NCBI GenBank assembly: GCA_034008185.1
Contig: CM067086.1
Location: 65,201,286-65,265,285 of the forward strand
DNA from: Gorsachius magnificus
Lineage: Eukaryota > Chordata > Aves > Pelecaniformes > Ardeidae
Length of the DNA: 64,000 nucleotides
Reading direction: 5' to 3'
In this document: positions 1 through 13,020 of the stretch, one piece after another
How the letters are laid out: the number at the start of each line of letters is the position of its first letter
Position numbering within the stretch: position 1 is the stretch's first letter
Made by a program: the position numbers and the translations under genes
Notes under the pieces: model-generated
What the model was told of the DNA's origin: nothing
The model's input: the letters and a program-made list of their open reading frames with translations, nothing else
The model's database searches: none

Positions 1-2460
1 CTAAGTGTAGTATAGACATGAGTGTCAATGCCCTTTTACACAGAAAATAGAGAATGAATTCCAAACAGTACTGGAGACAGCTGACCCTTTTAGCACAATG
101 CTTAAATATTCTAGTGCCGTGCCAAGGCAGCATGTGCAGAGTAAATATTTTAATCCCTAATTAATCACTTTGGTTAGATTGGTAAAACAGAAGTCTAATG
201 AAAATAATTTGAAATTTCCTTCATGAATAATTGCATTGTTCAGGGGATTCTGGGAAGAGTCAACTGGCTGACCTTCCATTCTTGGGCTGCTCTATTGCTA
301 TGAGACTTAATTTGTGTCCTTCAACCCTTTTCAGTCACCGTCACAAGATTAGAAATACCTTTCATGCAGTTTAGCAGCAACTATGCAAAAGGACAGTGCA
401 GTCAGCAGAGAGGTAAGAAATTAGCACATGCTTCCCCGCGGTGAAACACATACAGTATGGCACACAGGACAGGGGCAAAGCTTCTTTTCCACTCCGTGTC
501 CCTTTATTATGTCCTGAACATGATGGATTGCGTTGTTTATTGAAGTATTCATGGCCATTTTTAATTAGAGATGTGAGGTCTGCGGGTGCCAGGGCTTTGG
601 GTATTTGCAGGATTGGAAAAGAATTTGCTTGTTGATACATCCTGGTGACCGGCACCGTGGTTGGTCCCGTGGCTCCAGGGGAATTTATTTCCTCCTGCAG
701 GTCCCCTCTTTCCGGTGGCCCAGTGTTAGGCTTCAATCTGGTCTGGACAGGATGGGTTGGCTTGTAGGACCAGGCTTGACTGGCTCACTTCAGCTTGCGT
801 TTCTCTAGAGACCAGCTACGGTTTGCTGTGGAGGGATGATGTAAGTGCAACAAGGTCTGTGGCTCTTCCACACACTTTCCCCTTGTTAAAAACCCCACCA
901 TGTACTGTCCTCTATCTCAGTATAGTTTTTCCTGCATGTGGTGGCTGCAACAAAATTTTGTGCAGCTGGGAGTACTCATGAGAACAAGTTATGTTGTACA
1001 GGCAAGGATTTAAAAGCACATCTTAAAATGATAGACCCCTGAGTATCCTTTCCAGGGGTGCTCTTTCCCCAAGCTGTTGTGGAGCAGACCTGTTGTTGGA
1101 AGATTTGTTTGCTGTAGGGCTGCAACTAATGATCCTACTAAAGGCGGAGTTTCTGCAGAGAGGGCAATCGCATCAGACACTGCAAAGCTGCTGGGTTTCT
1201 CCATGGTTTTTGTAGAGTTGCTTCTTGTCCAGGATGGTGTGTTCAGCCTTTGAAGTGGCCGCCAAAGCATGTGGGATTCATGTGAGTGTGCAGGTCAGGG
1301 CTTTACACTGCCTGCAGTGGCGCAGGAGGACAGGGAGCGAGAGGTGGACCATGTTACATTGGGTTGGGCATCTTCTTGGGGTCACTTGATCCCAACGCCA
1401 ACTCCAAATTCTGCTATGTGCTCCTCAGAGCCTGTGGTCGAGAGCACGAGCAGAGGAAAACAGGACGGGGGAAAAGAAGAAGGAGCACAGGGGCAAAGAA
1501 GGATGGGCAGGAGCATAATTAATATAGACTGGATTTTGGGCTTAGGGAGGTGAGGAGGATGGGGGGAAGCAAGTGTATTGTATGTAGTTCAGAGCGGGAA
1601 TGCAAAGGTTTTGCAAGTAAGTGGTTGTAAAATGTGGCAGGAGGATTGGCAAGGGCAAGGTGGCTTGGATCCTGATTTGAGGGTTGGTTGTCTGCAGGAG
1701 AGGAGTAGAGTTATGAGCATGGGTCAGAGCCTTGTTTTGGGAGAGAGAAAGGTGTGGTGGAAAATGATTTCTTGGGGCAGGAGACACAGCTGTCCTTACC
1801 AGCACCTCTAGCCAGCTGGGGATGTACGTGGGCATGGCACAGAACAGGGGTTGCTGAAAAACTCCAACAGAAAATGTTTTCCATCTACCAAGGGAATGAT
1901 TTTTTGAGACAAACAAACAAATATAAAACTAGATTTTCTTTTAGAGGAGAAATAATAATCACTGTTCTTCTGCTGGTGGTTTTACCTGATGAAGCCAAAC
2001 TTTTTGCAATGATTATCACTTCATAGCATCTTGCAGGCTCCACTTTCAGTTGCAGGTTTTTTTCTCCCACATTCACTGTTTTATTTTTCCATTCGCCTGC
2101 ACAGTTGTTGCTTATCAGCCACGGAAATTTACAGATATTAAATTAGCTACAGGAGGGCTCTGATACTGTTCCCTCAATGCTAGAGAAACCTATTGAGAAC
2201 TAAAGGAAAAATTATTGATGAAAACTGAATGAGAAGGCTATAAAGTTCAAACAAAGTGTGTTCCCTACCTCACAAGATCTGGATGCATGCAAAATTTCAT
2301 GAAAATTACTCATGAAATGGTATATTATGTTTTCCTTCTTCAGCCAAAAGCGGGGTTGAAATATTTTCATTCAGTGCAAAATATATCGGATGATAACGAT
2401 AATTAATGTACTGAACCATTTAACAAGAAGATAATGAAGGATATGAAGGGCTTATTATAA
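1..2460. other. Unique non-coding sequence, no gene recognised
   Basis: No exon, RNA gene or transposon is recognisable here. Short open frames exist on both strands (for example 371-736 minus and 1542-1916 minus), but they overlap one another and show no familiar domain. Around 1400-1600 the plus strand is purine-rich. AT-rich stretches near 130-240 carry several TAATTA/TTAAT cores, typical of vertebrate intergenic DNA. Confidence 0.6.
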
Positions 2461-2467
2461 AAAATGT

Positions 2468-2543
2468 GACCCTCACCACAGGACTTGAACTTGCTACTTT
2501 TGACAATATAAAGCAAAGTCTCTACCCTCTAGGCTAGAAAACA
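2468..2543 (-). repeat. tRNA-like relic, probably the head of an old tRNA-derived SINE
   Basis: On the minus strand an A-box-like motif (TAGCCTAGAGGGTAGAG, from 2536 down to 2520) is followed at near-tRNA spacing by a good B-box (GTTCAAGTCC, from 2490 down to 2481). Between them ACTTT and AAAGT can form an anticodon-like stem. The total span is about 76 nt, tRNA length. The T stem and acceptor stem do not pair, so this is not a working tRNA. The A/B-box layout is what RNA polymerase III SINEs inherit from tRNAs. I see no clear SINE body or tail on the 3' side, so the family is undetermined, and a chance resemblance cannot be excluded. Confidence 0.4.
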
Positions 2544-2560
2544 TTTTCTCCAGTTGAGAT

Positions 2561-3440
2561 GAAGATCGTAAAAGAATGTCATGAAAATGAACCTTGGGTT
2601 TACGTGTTGAAAAAAGGGTGTGGGGAAGGAGACTAAATTTGTGAGTCCCTCCAGCAATAGCGTAAATATTCAGAAATTTGGGGGTTTAGGGTGATAATGT
2701 CTGGACCAAAATGGAGGATAAAGCTTAAGATCTTACCTCTCCACTATGATGCTAATGCTCAGCTCAGTGCAGTCTTTCTACGCAATCATAAACCAAAGCT
2801 TAAAACCAAGTCCCGCTTGTGAAGGAAACAGAACAGAGACTCTCTGCAAAGCCAGTGGAGCTTTTTCCTCCATGGCGGTTGCCTGCAGACTTCCAGCACA
2901 AATGGCAACAGGAGCTTGAAGTCAGAAGTAGAGACCCAGTCTCCAGCGTGCAGTTATCATGCAGTTATCAGCCTTTATTTTAAACCTGTGCCGGGTTGCA
3001 GTATCATCTCGTCATGAATTCTGCATATTGCCCTTGAAGCAGGACATGGGTAGACTGGAAATTCAAGGGGAAAGTAAAGGAAAACAAGGGGTAAATCCAT
3101 GTCTACCCATTGGCAGAGCCAGTAGGGCCAGCCAGAAAGAGTCAGGAGCTCCTGAGACTTTTGGACTTGCTGGGGTGAATTGAGACTTCCTCAGTAACAC
3201 TCAGATTTCCACCAAGAAACAAAAAAAAAGTAAAACAAATTGAAAATATAAAAATACTCTGATTTGTTTGCAGTTCTCTTATATATTATTATTTTGACAC
3301 AAAGGATGTAAGAGAGAAGAGATGAAGTTAGTTTCCTTTTCAGCCTAGATTTCCCATCTCATGCCTTTCCTCTATATTGAGGGAAACCGGCTAGAGCCAT
3401 TACTGAATTTAGCCAGAATACCTGAACCAAAATGGTAATG
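2561..3440. other. Unique non-coding sequence
   Basis: No gene or repeat is recognised. The stretch contains an A-rich segment (3220-3260) and no frame with recognisable protein similarity. Confidence 0.55.
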
Positions 3441-3854
3441 AATCTAGGACGATGAAATCACCTTCAACACCCCAAAACCCACCCTGCATTATGAGCTGAG
3501 GATGGACAAACCTGCACCCATCCAGAAGACAGAACTGAACATCTACAGCCCTACAGCAGTCCAGAATATCGACCCAGCACTGGCATACATGGACCTTATC
3601 GAGAGCAGTGACCTAATGCAGGGAAAACCAAGTGCCATCCTGAAAATCCAAGCAAGTGCCATTGCTAACACTGGAGAGGCTGGAACCTTGTCCAGAATAT
3701 TGAACAGAGCACAGAGAGCGCTGAAACCCATCTGAAATCCTGGGTGAAATCCAACCAATATTTTTGCAAATTAAAAACTGGCATGTCAGAGAAATACAGT
3801 CAGACACTACAAAGGCATGGGAAGCCTGATGCTCCGTGCAGCCTGCTGACTCAA

Positions 3855-3945
3855 ACTTGCTGCTCTGGGTTCCTAGCGAGCCATTTTAATTGAAAGTGAG
3901 AGCGTCTGTTGCAAAAGGTTGGGAAGTCCTGCTCTAATTGACTCT
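3855..3945. repeat. Possible relic end of a hAT/Charlie-type DNA transposon
   Basis: Read on the minus strand from about 3936, the sequence runs AGGACTTCCCAACCTTTTG. This resembles hAT-Charlie terminal inverted repeats of the CAGTGGTTCTCAACCTTTT type, known from amniote genomes. It abuts CTCTAATT, compatible with the CTCTAGAN-like 8-bp target preference of that group. The opposite terminus was not found, so this is a weak, memory-based call. The adjoining 3440-3740 segment holds a 77-codon open frame with no recognised domain. Confidence 0.25.
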
Positions 3946-6900
3946 TTCTGGGGTTAACTGTTGCAAAGAACGCGTCGGATCCCGGCTCCACAGTCAGCAC
4001 CAGGAGTCAGTCCTCCCCCATCATTAATTACTTTGGTTACATTTCTTAATCAGCACTGCTCGGCTCTATCGGCGAGATCCCTGGCACCATGCCAGCACCG
4101 CCGCTCTGACTAGATAAAATACACCACGCGGGTAAGGGGAGGAGGGCAAGCTTTGCTTTTTATTTCTTCTCCCTTTGATGCTGAATTGGTTGGGTTTCCA
4201 ACATAGACCTTTCTGTACGGCTTCTTTCTTTAAGAGAGCCACAGGATTGTTGTCATCGTGGCTTTTGTTTGGTTGTTTCTTTAATTGACCTTCCAGCATT
4301 TCGGAAGGCTGTAACTTAAATGAACTGATTCCTGCGAATGGCCGTGTCTGGGCACTTTGTCCCAAAACTTCAGCAAACGACGGATCTTGACATAGCTGAT
4401 TGCAAAGGTGAGGACAAAGAGGCCCTTTAGACTTCTGCATGCTAAATCCCAGCTATTTGCCTATGATGTGCAACAACTGGAAGTGGGACTCCATCATGGA
4501 AAATCGGGGCCTTCAGAGCCAGACAAGTCACACACCTAGAAACACAGGCTTGGAGAGTCCCAGCAGGGCAGCATGAAGGGAGGAATACATGCCTTGGAGC
4601 ACAGAGCCATCACATCCCACCTTGCTCGGGGCTGCTACCCAGGAGTTTACTTTGCATTCCTCAAGCCATTTTAACCCCCTTGCCCCAGCACACTTTTTTC
4701 AGCTTGAAGACCTGCAGTTTCATCCCCTCCAGGTTAAGGAGGGGGCCTGCTACCCACTCCATGCAACTCCTAGGAACTCCTCACCAGACATCTAGGGATT
4801 GAAGGGGATGGGAGAAAAGATGTCACACCTTCATGATGCACCTCTCTTGCAGGCAGAGGGCAAAGCCAGGACATTTTCAGAAACTGGCTCCTGGGAAGGG
4901 AGGTTTCCTGCCGGGAGACCTCTTTGTGGCCATGGAAGGCATTCAGGTGAACTGGGCAGAGAGCTACCGAACTGGGGCAACTGCTAGATCCAGGGATGAG
5001 CATTGCTTCTTGCTTGGATCAAGCAGTTCAAGTCCTCTCTGCTGCCATTTGCTTTGTTGGAGGGAGGATGAAAAGCAAGCATGGCTGGTTTCAACTTTTT
5101 GATCTCTCAGATTATGTTATCTCACCATGACTCTGGTCAAGGGGGAGAGGAAGGGTGAACCCAGAGCAATCACAGCACACTTACTGTAAGGGATTGCATT
5201 TTTGCTTTGGAAATTTCACAACTGACTTTAATTAAGTTCTTCCAAGACCAGTAAATGCTCAACACGTTAGAGAGGGAAAGGGTATGTCTGCGCATGTCTG
5301 TTTGCCAGATAGGACTTTTGTGAGTTTTCCTTTGTCAAATGAAAATTTGCTTGGCCATCCTCACTGAAATAGGCTGTAGTCAAGCTTCAGGTGGGCTGAC
5401 TCCCCGTTGCGTGGCCCTGGGATCCCACACTCGTGCCAGGTGGTGATAGCTGGTGGGGGGTAGCCTTTCACTGCTAAAATGACCCTATAACCTGTGCAAA
5501 GCATGTGCAAAAAGTCATAACACCAGTGATATATATTGCTAAGACCTCCCGTGACATAGCTGTATTATTTCTTTAAACAGACTCTTTGGGTTATTGGTGG
5601 CATCTCTGTTTTATACTGTCCCTGGCACGGTGGGACCTGCTTTACTGCCAAAGCCTCTAAAGGTGCTGTTTTTGCTATCGCTCCTGCTTGTAAAACGTGT
5701 TATCTGAAACCACCGCTTCCTTGGCAGGATATTTTCTCAGCTGGTCGCTCACTACCTCTGCAAAATCATATGCGTTTCATTTGTCCACGCGGGGGTCATT
5801 AATCAAGGATGTCATGAGCTCTCAATGAAACAAAGTCTTTGGACGTGGGGACCCAGAAAAATGGACACAGTGTACTCGCAAAATGTTCTTAGTAGCACAT
5901 GTGAATTTCTTTGCACTCAAATTAAGCAGGATTAAAGCAGCTAAACTGTTGTTGCTCAGTTCTCTTGGATCATGTGACAAAGCCTGAATCGCTTTTAGTC
6001 ACTGGTATAGGCCTAAGTCAGTCCCTTGATCTCCAAATTAATTTTTGAATTGAATGATTGTGTGGGGTTTTTTTGTCCTAATTGAGTCTTCAAGTGAAAA
6101 ATGCTTAGCAAACAGATGGAAAACTGAGGACAAAAGGCTCTATTATGCAATAAAAAAAGGGAGAGTTCACTACAACAGTTTGAAATTAGTACTTGGAGGC
6201 TCTATTTATTTTTTTTCTTCATAAAATCCCAAACAGTAAGTGATACACGGTGTGTTTTGCACAGCTTGGTAGAAAACCATGAAAAAGGAAGAAGGTGGAA
6301 AATTCGTACCAGTGGCTCTCTTAACGGATGGTATAAAGCGTCTGAGTAATTTATTGATTCTCTCCTCGTTCTTCCTTTATTGATATGGTAGAAGCAACAG
6401 TTTCCCCGGGAAGGAAAAGGTTTCAAATGAAAACAGCGCAAAGCTCAAAGGTAGTTCATGTACATACTCCTGAAAACCCCAAAATTTCCCCTGGGAAATG
6501 CACAGGCTTGTTACAAGTTTTGCGGGACCCTTGGGGCACCCCAGGGTTTTCTTGCTGCTCCCCAGACGCGGGGAAGTTACTCCCTACAGCCCTGGCTATA
6601 AGCTAACGAGCTTTAAAATTGTACCGAGCAGGTCTATACGAGGTAGGATCCTGCTGTGGGAGGCACTGCATACATGTTGCATCCCAAAATTCATGTTTTC
6701 TGTAGTAAAATGAAGGGTGGGAGAGGGTGACACCTCTGCGGGCAGTTGGTGCGCCAGGGCTTGTGGCTCACAGATGGGGCAGAGCTGGGCACACAGCCCC
6801 CACCTCCTTTGGGACAGTTAATTAACTTCTAAGGAATTTCTTGTCTGCTTTGTGCAACCAAGAGGATTTAGGTCTCAATCTCATGTCTCTCTTGCTGTTG

Positions 6901-7171
6901 TTATTAGTTTGGGGGGCACGTGCCTTTTCTTTTATCCTTGAGATACTGAAGCAAGGTACCTCAAACCACTGTATTGCCTCTATAATTTCCTTTCTGGTGG
7001 GCTTCTTCCACCTCCCAAAATATCAAGTTTGACTTAATGGAGGAGTCAGTCCTGGACCACCTGAGACAGCACTGGGCTGGAATGAGGAGGAAATAGATGG
7101 AGCTTCTTCAAGGTGCTCTCTTTCATTCCCAGGTGCAAAGCTAATTAATATCCCTCTCTGCTAATGAGCAG
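3946..7171. other. Unique non-coding sequence with an AT-rich block that reads like conserved DNA
   Basis: No gene is recognised. Open frames near 4589-5102 lie on both strands and overlap, so they look like chance frames. The segment at about 5690-5830 is low in simple repeats and rich in motifs such as TCATTAATCA, and may be regulatory. Everything else looks like ordinary avian intergenic or intronic DNA. Confidence 0.5.
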
Positions 7172-7227
7172 GAGTAAATGGAATTTATTGATAATTAGTG
7201 AGTAAATGGGATTTATTGATAACTACT
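7172..7227 (+). repeat. 28-bp tandem duplication (2 copies)
   Basis: Two adjacent 28-bp units, 7172-7199 and 7200-7227, both begin GAGTAAATGG and contain ATTTATTGATAA. They differ at 3 of 28 positions. This is a simple local tandem duplication with no coding content. Confidence 0.9.
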
Positions 7228-10200
7228 GAGGCCCAATTAGAAATCCAGGTTAAAATGGGCCACCATTTAGCCAGTTGGCTCCTTCACATACAGCAGTAGG
7301 TGGCTGCTCTTTGCTCATGAAATCCCTGTTGTTCCTCATGCAGTTCAGCACAAAGCTCATCGCTGTAGTTGTGTTTGTACCAACTGTTTTTCAATGGTTA
7401 GGGCATATATGTTTGCTAGCTCTTTTCCTCCTATAGTCCTGGCAACTGAATATTTTTAAAGCTATACCAAGTTATGATCATTGCTTAATATCATAAAAAA
7501 GAGAGAAAGCACCCAAATAGGAATTAATTTTCTTCATTGCCTTTCTATACCTTGTCATTTGCTTCTATGAGCTGCTGCTACATTTTATGGGAGTTTCGCA
7601 GTTTTGTGGTTGGATGGAGCTTGGACAGAAACCATTGCTTGTGCTGGGCTCTTTCATGGCCCTGTATGGTTTTGTCCTCTACCTGTCATCCATGGAGCTG
7701 CTGTGTTCACCTGGGGCATTGGATTGCTTATAAACACTGTGTAAAAGAGTTTGATTATGGCTATTCAAACCCCCCTCGAATTTATTGGCATAATTTGTTC
7801 AAGAATGATAGATAGGATCTGGCTAAGTTTGTCCATACATGTGTGAAGGGAATTTTCCTCAGTGAAGCATCTGGAAAATGCTTGGGGCTTACCAAGCTTC
7901 ACAGAAACCTGGACGGTATCAAGTCCTTCTGCTGGCCTTCATGTCAATGCTTGTGTTTATCTTTCATTGGGATCTTGTCCTGCTCCTGTTGGAGTAAAGG
8001 GACAGCTCTTGCATGTGGAGAGGGAGCAGGAGGGTCTGGGCTATAGACTCTAAAAAGGAAAAAGGTTGGGAAAGAAGTAGTTGCAAACAGAGCAAGTAAC
8101 CACAACTTCTTCCCTGGGGTGAAGAAGTGGTGCTGAGTTCAATACAAGTAAGACCCATCTTTGTTCAGGAAATTATTGAAAATGGGATTTCAGCTGGATG
8201 GGAGACACTTGTTGGATCTAAGTCTTTAGTGGAATATTTCCATGGGCCCAGGATTACACTGGTACTCGTGGTTGGTCTGCACTGCACCACATCCACCTGC
8301 TGGGAGGACCACCAGGGTGAGATGCTTCCCGCAGGGGCTGCCCCCCTTCCCGGCAGGGCTGAGCATGCGGGAGCCCAGCAGGTGTGCAACGCCTGCGCTA
8401 GCAGCCAACGCTCAGCAGAGCTGAACTGCAAACCCAGCTCTGCTCCCCCTCTGGGCTGCTGCCAGCACACCCCACAGGTCTCCAAATCAGAACTAGCAAA
8501 TCAACTTCCCTTCATTTTCATTATTTTCCTGAATGAGAAGTTTGGGGGAGGCTTATTCTCATTTTGTCTGAAATAACAGCGCATGAACCAGGGAGGAACA
8601 GGGCTGGCCTTTCAGTAGAGTTCAGGCTCTGCAACGTCAGCAATTGTTTCTTGCCATCACAGTGTAAAACTCTTTTTCCCTTTCACTTCACATTACTTCT
8701 TTCTGTAGAACGCTTTCAGTGCAGATAATGCACATGAAGGTACAATACAGTCAGTTGTCTGAGAAAAGAAACACGTTTTCTTCTAGTGGGTGGTAGGTAA
8801 GAATTACTAATCCAATCTGCTTGAGTTAACGCAAAACAAGGATTAGGGTAAAGTTCCCGAATATGTTAATCTTCCTTTACAGAAGTAAACTTTAGCACCG
8901 CAATCAACCCCGTGGTTTATAGTTCATGGGAACAATGAACCAATTAAACTCGAGCGGAAAAAAATCTTGCCCAAGTTTTCTGATTGTTACCCAATACTTT
9001 GAATTCTTTTGATTCTTAATTATTTGCCACTGTGTCATAGACGGAGGAAATAAAATGTTGTTTATTATTCATTAGACTGTTTCTAAACATATCCATAATT
9101 AACTGCATCTTATTGTAGTTGTTCTTTTCATCTCCCCCTCTATGAATGTAGGTATTAAATGACACGTAAGGGCCTGGATAACTGATATAATTCTTGGCAG
9201 CGCAAACTGACGGCTTACAGGAATGGTTGTGCCTATTCACAGTCAGCTAGTTGTGAAAAAAAAAGAAAACACCATAGCCTGTGTGAAGAAAAGGAAAGGG
9301 TCATTCAGAAGCATTTCTCTCAGGTATTGGGAAAGAAAGATTACTTCATTTCATTTTTATAAACGAACACGCAACGGCAAAACGTCTTGTGGTTTTACAA
9401 AAGCAGGCCCATTCAGAAAAGCCTTAAACACAGGTTTAGCCCTGTTGATATCCAAAATATTCCTATTGCTGGATCATATACGCTGCACTTATTTACAGCA
9501 ATCCACACAACTTGGAAAATTTTCCTGTGTGTTCTGGACTTTCTTCTGCCTTTCAGATTTCTGACTGGGGAACAGAGCAAAAGGCGGATAATTGGACTTA
9601 CTGTATGAGATAGAAGTGTCAAGGATTTACTTTTCAATGCTAAAGGGTCTATTCCCCATCAATACCTGCACATGAATCTTAGGCACATCAGTTAGAGAGA
9701 TGTAGTCCTAAAGCAAAGGTTACTGATAAGGTTTCAGCAGCCTCCACGCCTGTGGGTCAGAAAAACCAGCGTCATTTTAGAGTAATTCTGCTACTGTTAA
9801 ACCCAAGCAGCCTTTGACCCTTGCAAGTGAGTGAAAAAAGAAGACGATAGCCAGGGTTGTATTTGCAATATCAGCAAGTACCTGTGCTTGTTCTAGATCA
9901 AATCCCATTGAAACCTGGAGGAGCCACTATTGCTGGGAGATTCTCACCACCACTTCTGAAAACCTCAGTGATCATCAAGGATTTAATTGTACCTGAAAAA
10001 ATAGGGCAGTAACCCTCTACCAAATACATTTTTGTGTGTAATTTCATAGCCAAAGTCCCAATGCTATGTGATTTATAAAAAAAAGACTTGAGAGGAAGCA
10101 TGCTGACAGGAAGACACAATGAATATTGCAATCCATGCTACAGTTTGGTTTAAGTCACATTTATAATGTTCCCAGTTAACAGAATTGCAGTTTAGGGACT

Positions 10201-10940
10201 ATAACAGGGCACAACAGGTCACTGGGCAGAGCATGGTCATCTATAGCTGAGTGCTTGTGAGAGGCTCATCCTATCTAGAACAAATTTAGTCAACTTTTAC
10301 AACCCCTTGGTGTAAAGTGGGCTCTCGTACAAGGCACTGAACTGAACCCTTCATGCCGGAGTTAAACCTACCAGCAGGAAGCAAGGACTTCTCCAAGGCA
10401 GTGACCCAGCATTTGGGTTTTAGTCCATTTGTTCAATTCCCTTGATTCCTGTTTTTCACCTGAGAAGAGAAGACAGCTCAGCCATCACCCTCCTCGGGAA
10501 CAGCTGCTCTGTGTCTCGACCCTCCGATTCATCTCTGTGCTCCCCTCTGCTCAAGCAAAAACCTATGGAAAAGAGCGAGCGAGGGTGGGGGATTTTTTTT
10601 AAGACCAGCATCGGTGGCATCAGCGTGGCATAAGAAACGGTGATGCTCAGTGCATCATCACCTCCCAGCACAGATAATAAGGGACTCCCTCCCCGGATTT
10701 ACTTAGAAATAAAGCATACATAAATCTCAAACACAGCCAGGACATCCCTCCCAGCTTCAAGTGCCCTTGCTGGTTTCTGAGAGCTCAGAGGAGCTCTTGG
10801 CTGCGGGGTGGCAGGTTAAGTGCAGTCTGTCTGCGGGCCAGAGACGCAGAGGTGTAAAACTGGGAGCGGTCCCAAGACGCTGCGTTACATCTTCTGGAGA
10901 GCTGCCCTGCTCCATCAGGCTCCGCCACGCCGGGGCCCCA
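7228..10940. other. Unique non-coding sequence
   Basis: No gene or recognisable transposon. The longest frame (8127-8576 plus, 149 codons) is opposed by overlapping minus-strand frames and carries no known domain. AT-rich blocks at 8860-8960 and 9000-9240 contain several ATTA/TAAT cores and could be regulatory, but nothing in the sequence proves it. Confidence 0.5.
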
Positions 10941-11040
10941 TCCTGTGAGCTCCGGAGCAGCCCCATGGCTGCTCGGAGCCAGTGGGAACAGATGGCACTC
11001 AGCACTTGGCAGCATTAGACCCCAAATCCCAGGTCCTTTC

Positions 11041-11067
11041 TTTTTTTTTTTTTTTTTTTTTTTTTTT
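11041..11067 (+). repeat. Poly(T) tract, 27 T
   Basis: An uninterrupted run of 27 T follows CTTTC. If it were a reverse-strand poly(A) tail it would mark a retroposed copy on the minus strand, whose body would lie at positions above 11067, but nothing recognisable is there. Treat it as a homopolymer microsatellite. Its length makes assembly or polymerase-slippage error likely. Confidence 0.9.
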
Positions 11068-13015
11068 GTCTCACCATCAAAAATCCCTTTCAGTTCCCGA
11101 ATGGCGAGGCAGCAGCAAAAACAAGGTGGAGCGAGACTCACCGGGCGAACCCGGCTGCTTTAATAAATTTGCAAAAGTAGCAAGTCGTCTTTGCACGTCC
11201 CCCAGTGCACAGCAGAAATAGTCCAAGTTTGAGGCTGGGGGACTTTTCAAGCTTGTATCCCTGCTGTGGCATATAACAACAGACAAAAACCCCTTTCTGT
11301 AACCTCCGCTGGCTGCGACATTTGTTGGTGTCTGTGGATCTTATTCAGGGCGCTTTGTGCGACACCAGTACTAATGTAACTGTATTGTGGCAGGAGACTG
11401 GAGAGGGCAGCGGATCACTCGCTTGAAAACATGACCTTTTAATTTAAACAAAAGACTTGAAAAAATGAAAGTGGGTCTTAAATGCAGTTTAATCACTCAG
11501 GCGAAAGATGTCTAATGAAGCTGCCAGACAGATTTGTAGCCAGACTGTCACTTTACCCATCATGTTTACAGCCTCCAGTGGTGAGATTAGGACTGGGTGA
11601 AGGCACAGTCTATCCAAATTTCCCCGGTCTGCTCCTCTACCATGTCCGTTAAGTTTTGACAATTTGACAAATTATTTTGCTGTGTTGTCTCTAGACCTGG
11701 AGGACCTGAGCGTGGTGTTCCCACCTTTGATTGCGGCTGAGCGTTGCCTGGTGCAGGGCCAAGAGCCCCGAAGGGATGCTGCAATGCCACAAAATCGAGG
11801 TAAACCCTTTTAGACTTTTTGCTTTCTACCATTTTCCTTCTAAGAGACCAGGGCTAAACCCACTGCCTCTTGAATAAGGACAGCTGAAAAGTTTCAGAGC
11901 AATTTTTAAACATCTTGATTTCCTCCCCTGTGAATTGATGGGCTGGGGTTTTTTTACCAGAATCTCCATTTCTTACTTAGAGCCACTGGGATGTTGCCGT
12001 TATGAATAGGGCAGTTTGTGAAAGCCTCTAAGCAGTTGTTGCTATATCAGGAGAGACCTACACCGGGAAAGGCCTGGCTTTAAGAAGAAACAAGTTAGAA
12101 ACCTTTCCCAAGTTAAAATTCCCATCTCTGTGACCACTGAGGCGGCAACTGCGCCGATACCAAATTGGTTTGATTTTCTGTTTCCAGATGCACAATAGGT
12201 ATTTATTTTGCAGGGGATATTTGCTACTTCGGAAGTTTTACGTGGCTGCCTGTTGTAGACCCTAACCTCTCTGGTTACCCACAGGCTAAGCAGGGCTCAG
12301 ACATGTAGCTGTGTTGGTGAACTGAGGGTGGAAAGGGAGGAGTTGCCTCTCTGGAAGATGAGAGGGGATTCATTTTCCACGCTCGTTCTTTCTTGGGGGG
12401 GGGCTTTGCCAAGAAGAGAAAAACCACTCACAGTTTTCTGTCTTTTCACCATTTTTTTTTTTTTTTAAAAAAAAGAACATCAAAGTTATCACTCCTGCTT
12501 TCTCACCATAATCCCACAAATCCCAGTCCTTTCATGCTAAAAGCACAAGTGCGTGTGTTTTGCAGCGTTTCAGAGGTAGCAGAGAGTTTCTACATTTGCA
12601 TACACAGTGTCACGAAAAGAGCCAGACCAGGAAAAGTAGTTCAAACTCAAACATTTCTTTTTTTTTTTTTTTTTCTCGGGTACTTTAAAGCCGATTATTA
12701 TTTAAAAAGTCACTTATGTGACGAGATGTCTAATTCTGCTGCAGTGGAACAAGACAACTGGACAAAAATGACTTTTCTAGTGGGTTTTTTTTTTTCTCCC
12801 CCTTTCCCTAAACATTTTTTTCAAAGTTTCATGCTTAGCAAAAAACCCCTCTGTAATTGTCTTGTCATGATTATAGTTTTTCCCATTCACTGCCGCTTTA
12901 CATGGAAGCCCCAGGAAAAGAATTCTTAAAAATTAAATTTCATGCTTGCATGTGTTTCTGTGATCTGCAGTGTGTATGATCTCCGAGTGGAAAAACTTCT
13001 CTAAAAATAAATGGA
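11068..13015. other. Unique non-coding sequence with T-rich tracts
   Basis: Holds T15 followed directly by A8 (12452-12474), T17 (12658-12674) and a short G run near 12396. The 178-codon plus frame at 12393-12929 is largely a product of the poly(T) phenylalanine codons and is not a gene. An AT-rich, low-repeat block at 11430-11570 is a possible regulatory element. Confidence 0.55.
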
Positions 13016-13020
13016 TTACC

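Noticed and set aside
3502..3735. 77-codon plus-strand open frame with even composition
   Set aside because: No homologue recognised and too short to call. It is kept only as part of a finding on the surrounding segment.
11041..11067. Poly(T) as the tail of a minus-strand processed pseudogene
   Set aside because: No gene-like sequence lies on the 5' side of the putative tail on the minus strand (above 11067), and there is no target duplication by eye.
12393..12929. 178-codon plus-strand open frame
   Set aside because: Much of it is phenylalanine codons from poly(T) tracts.
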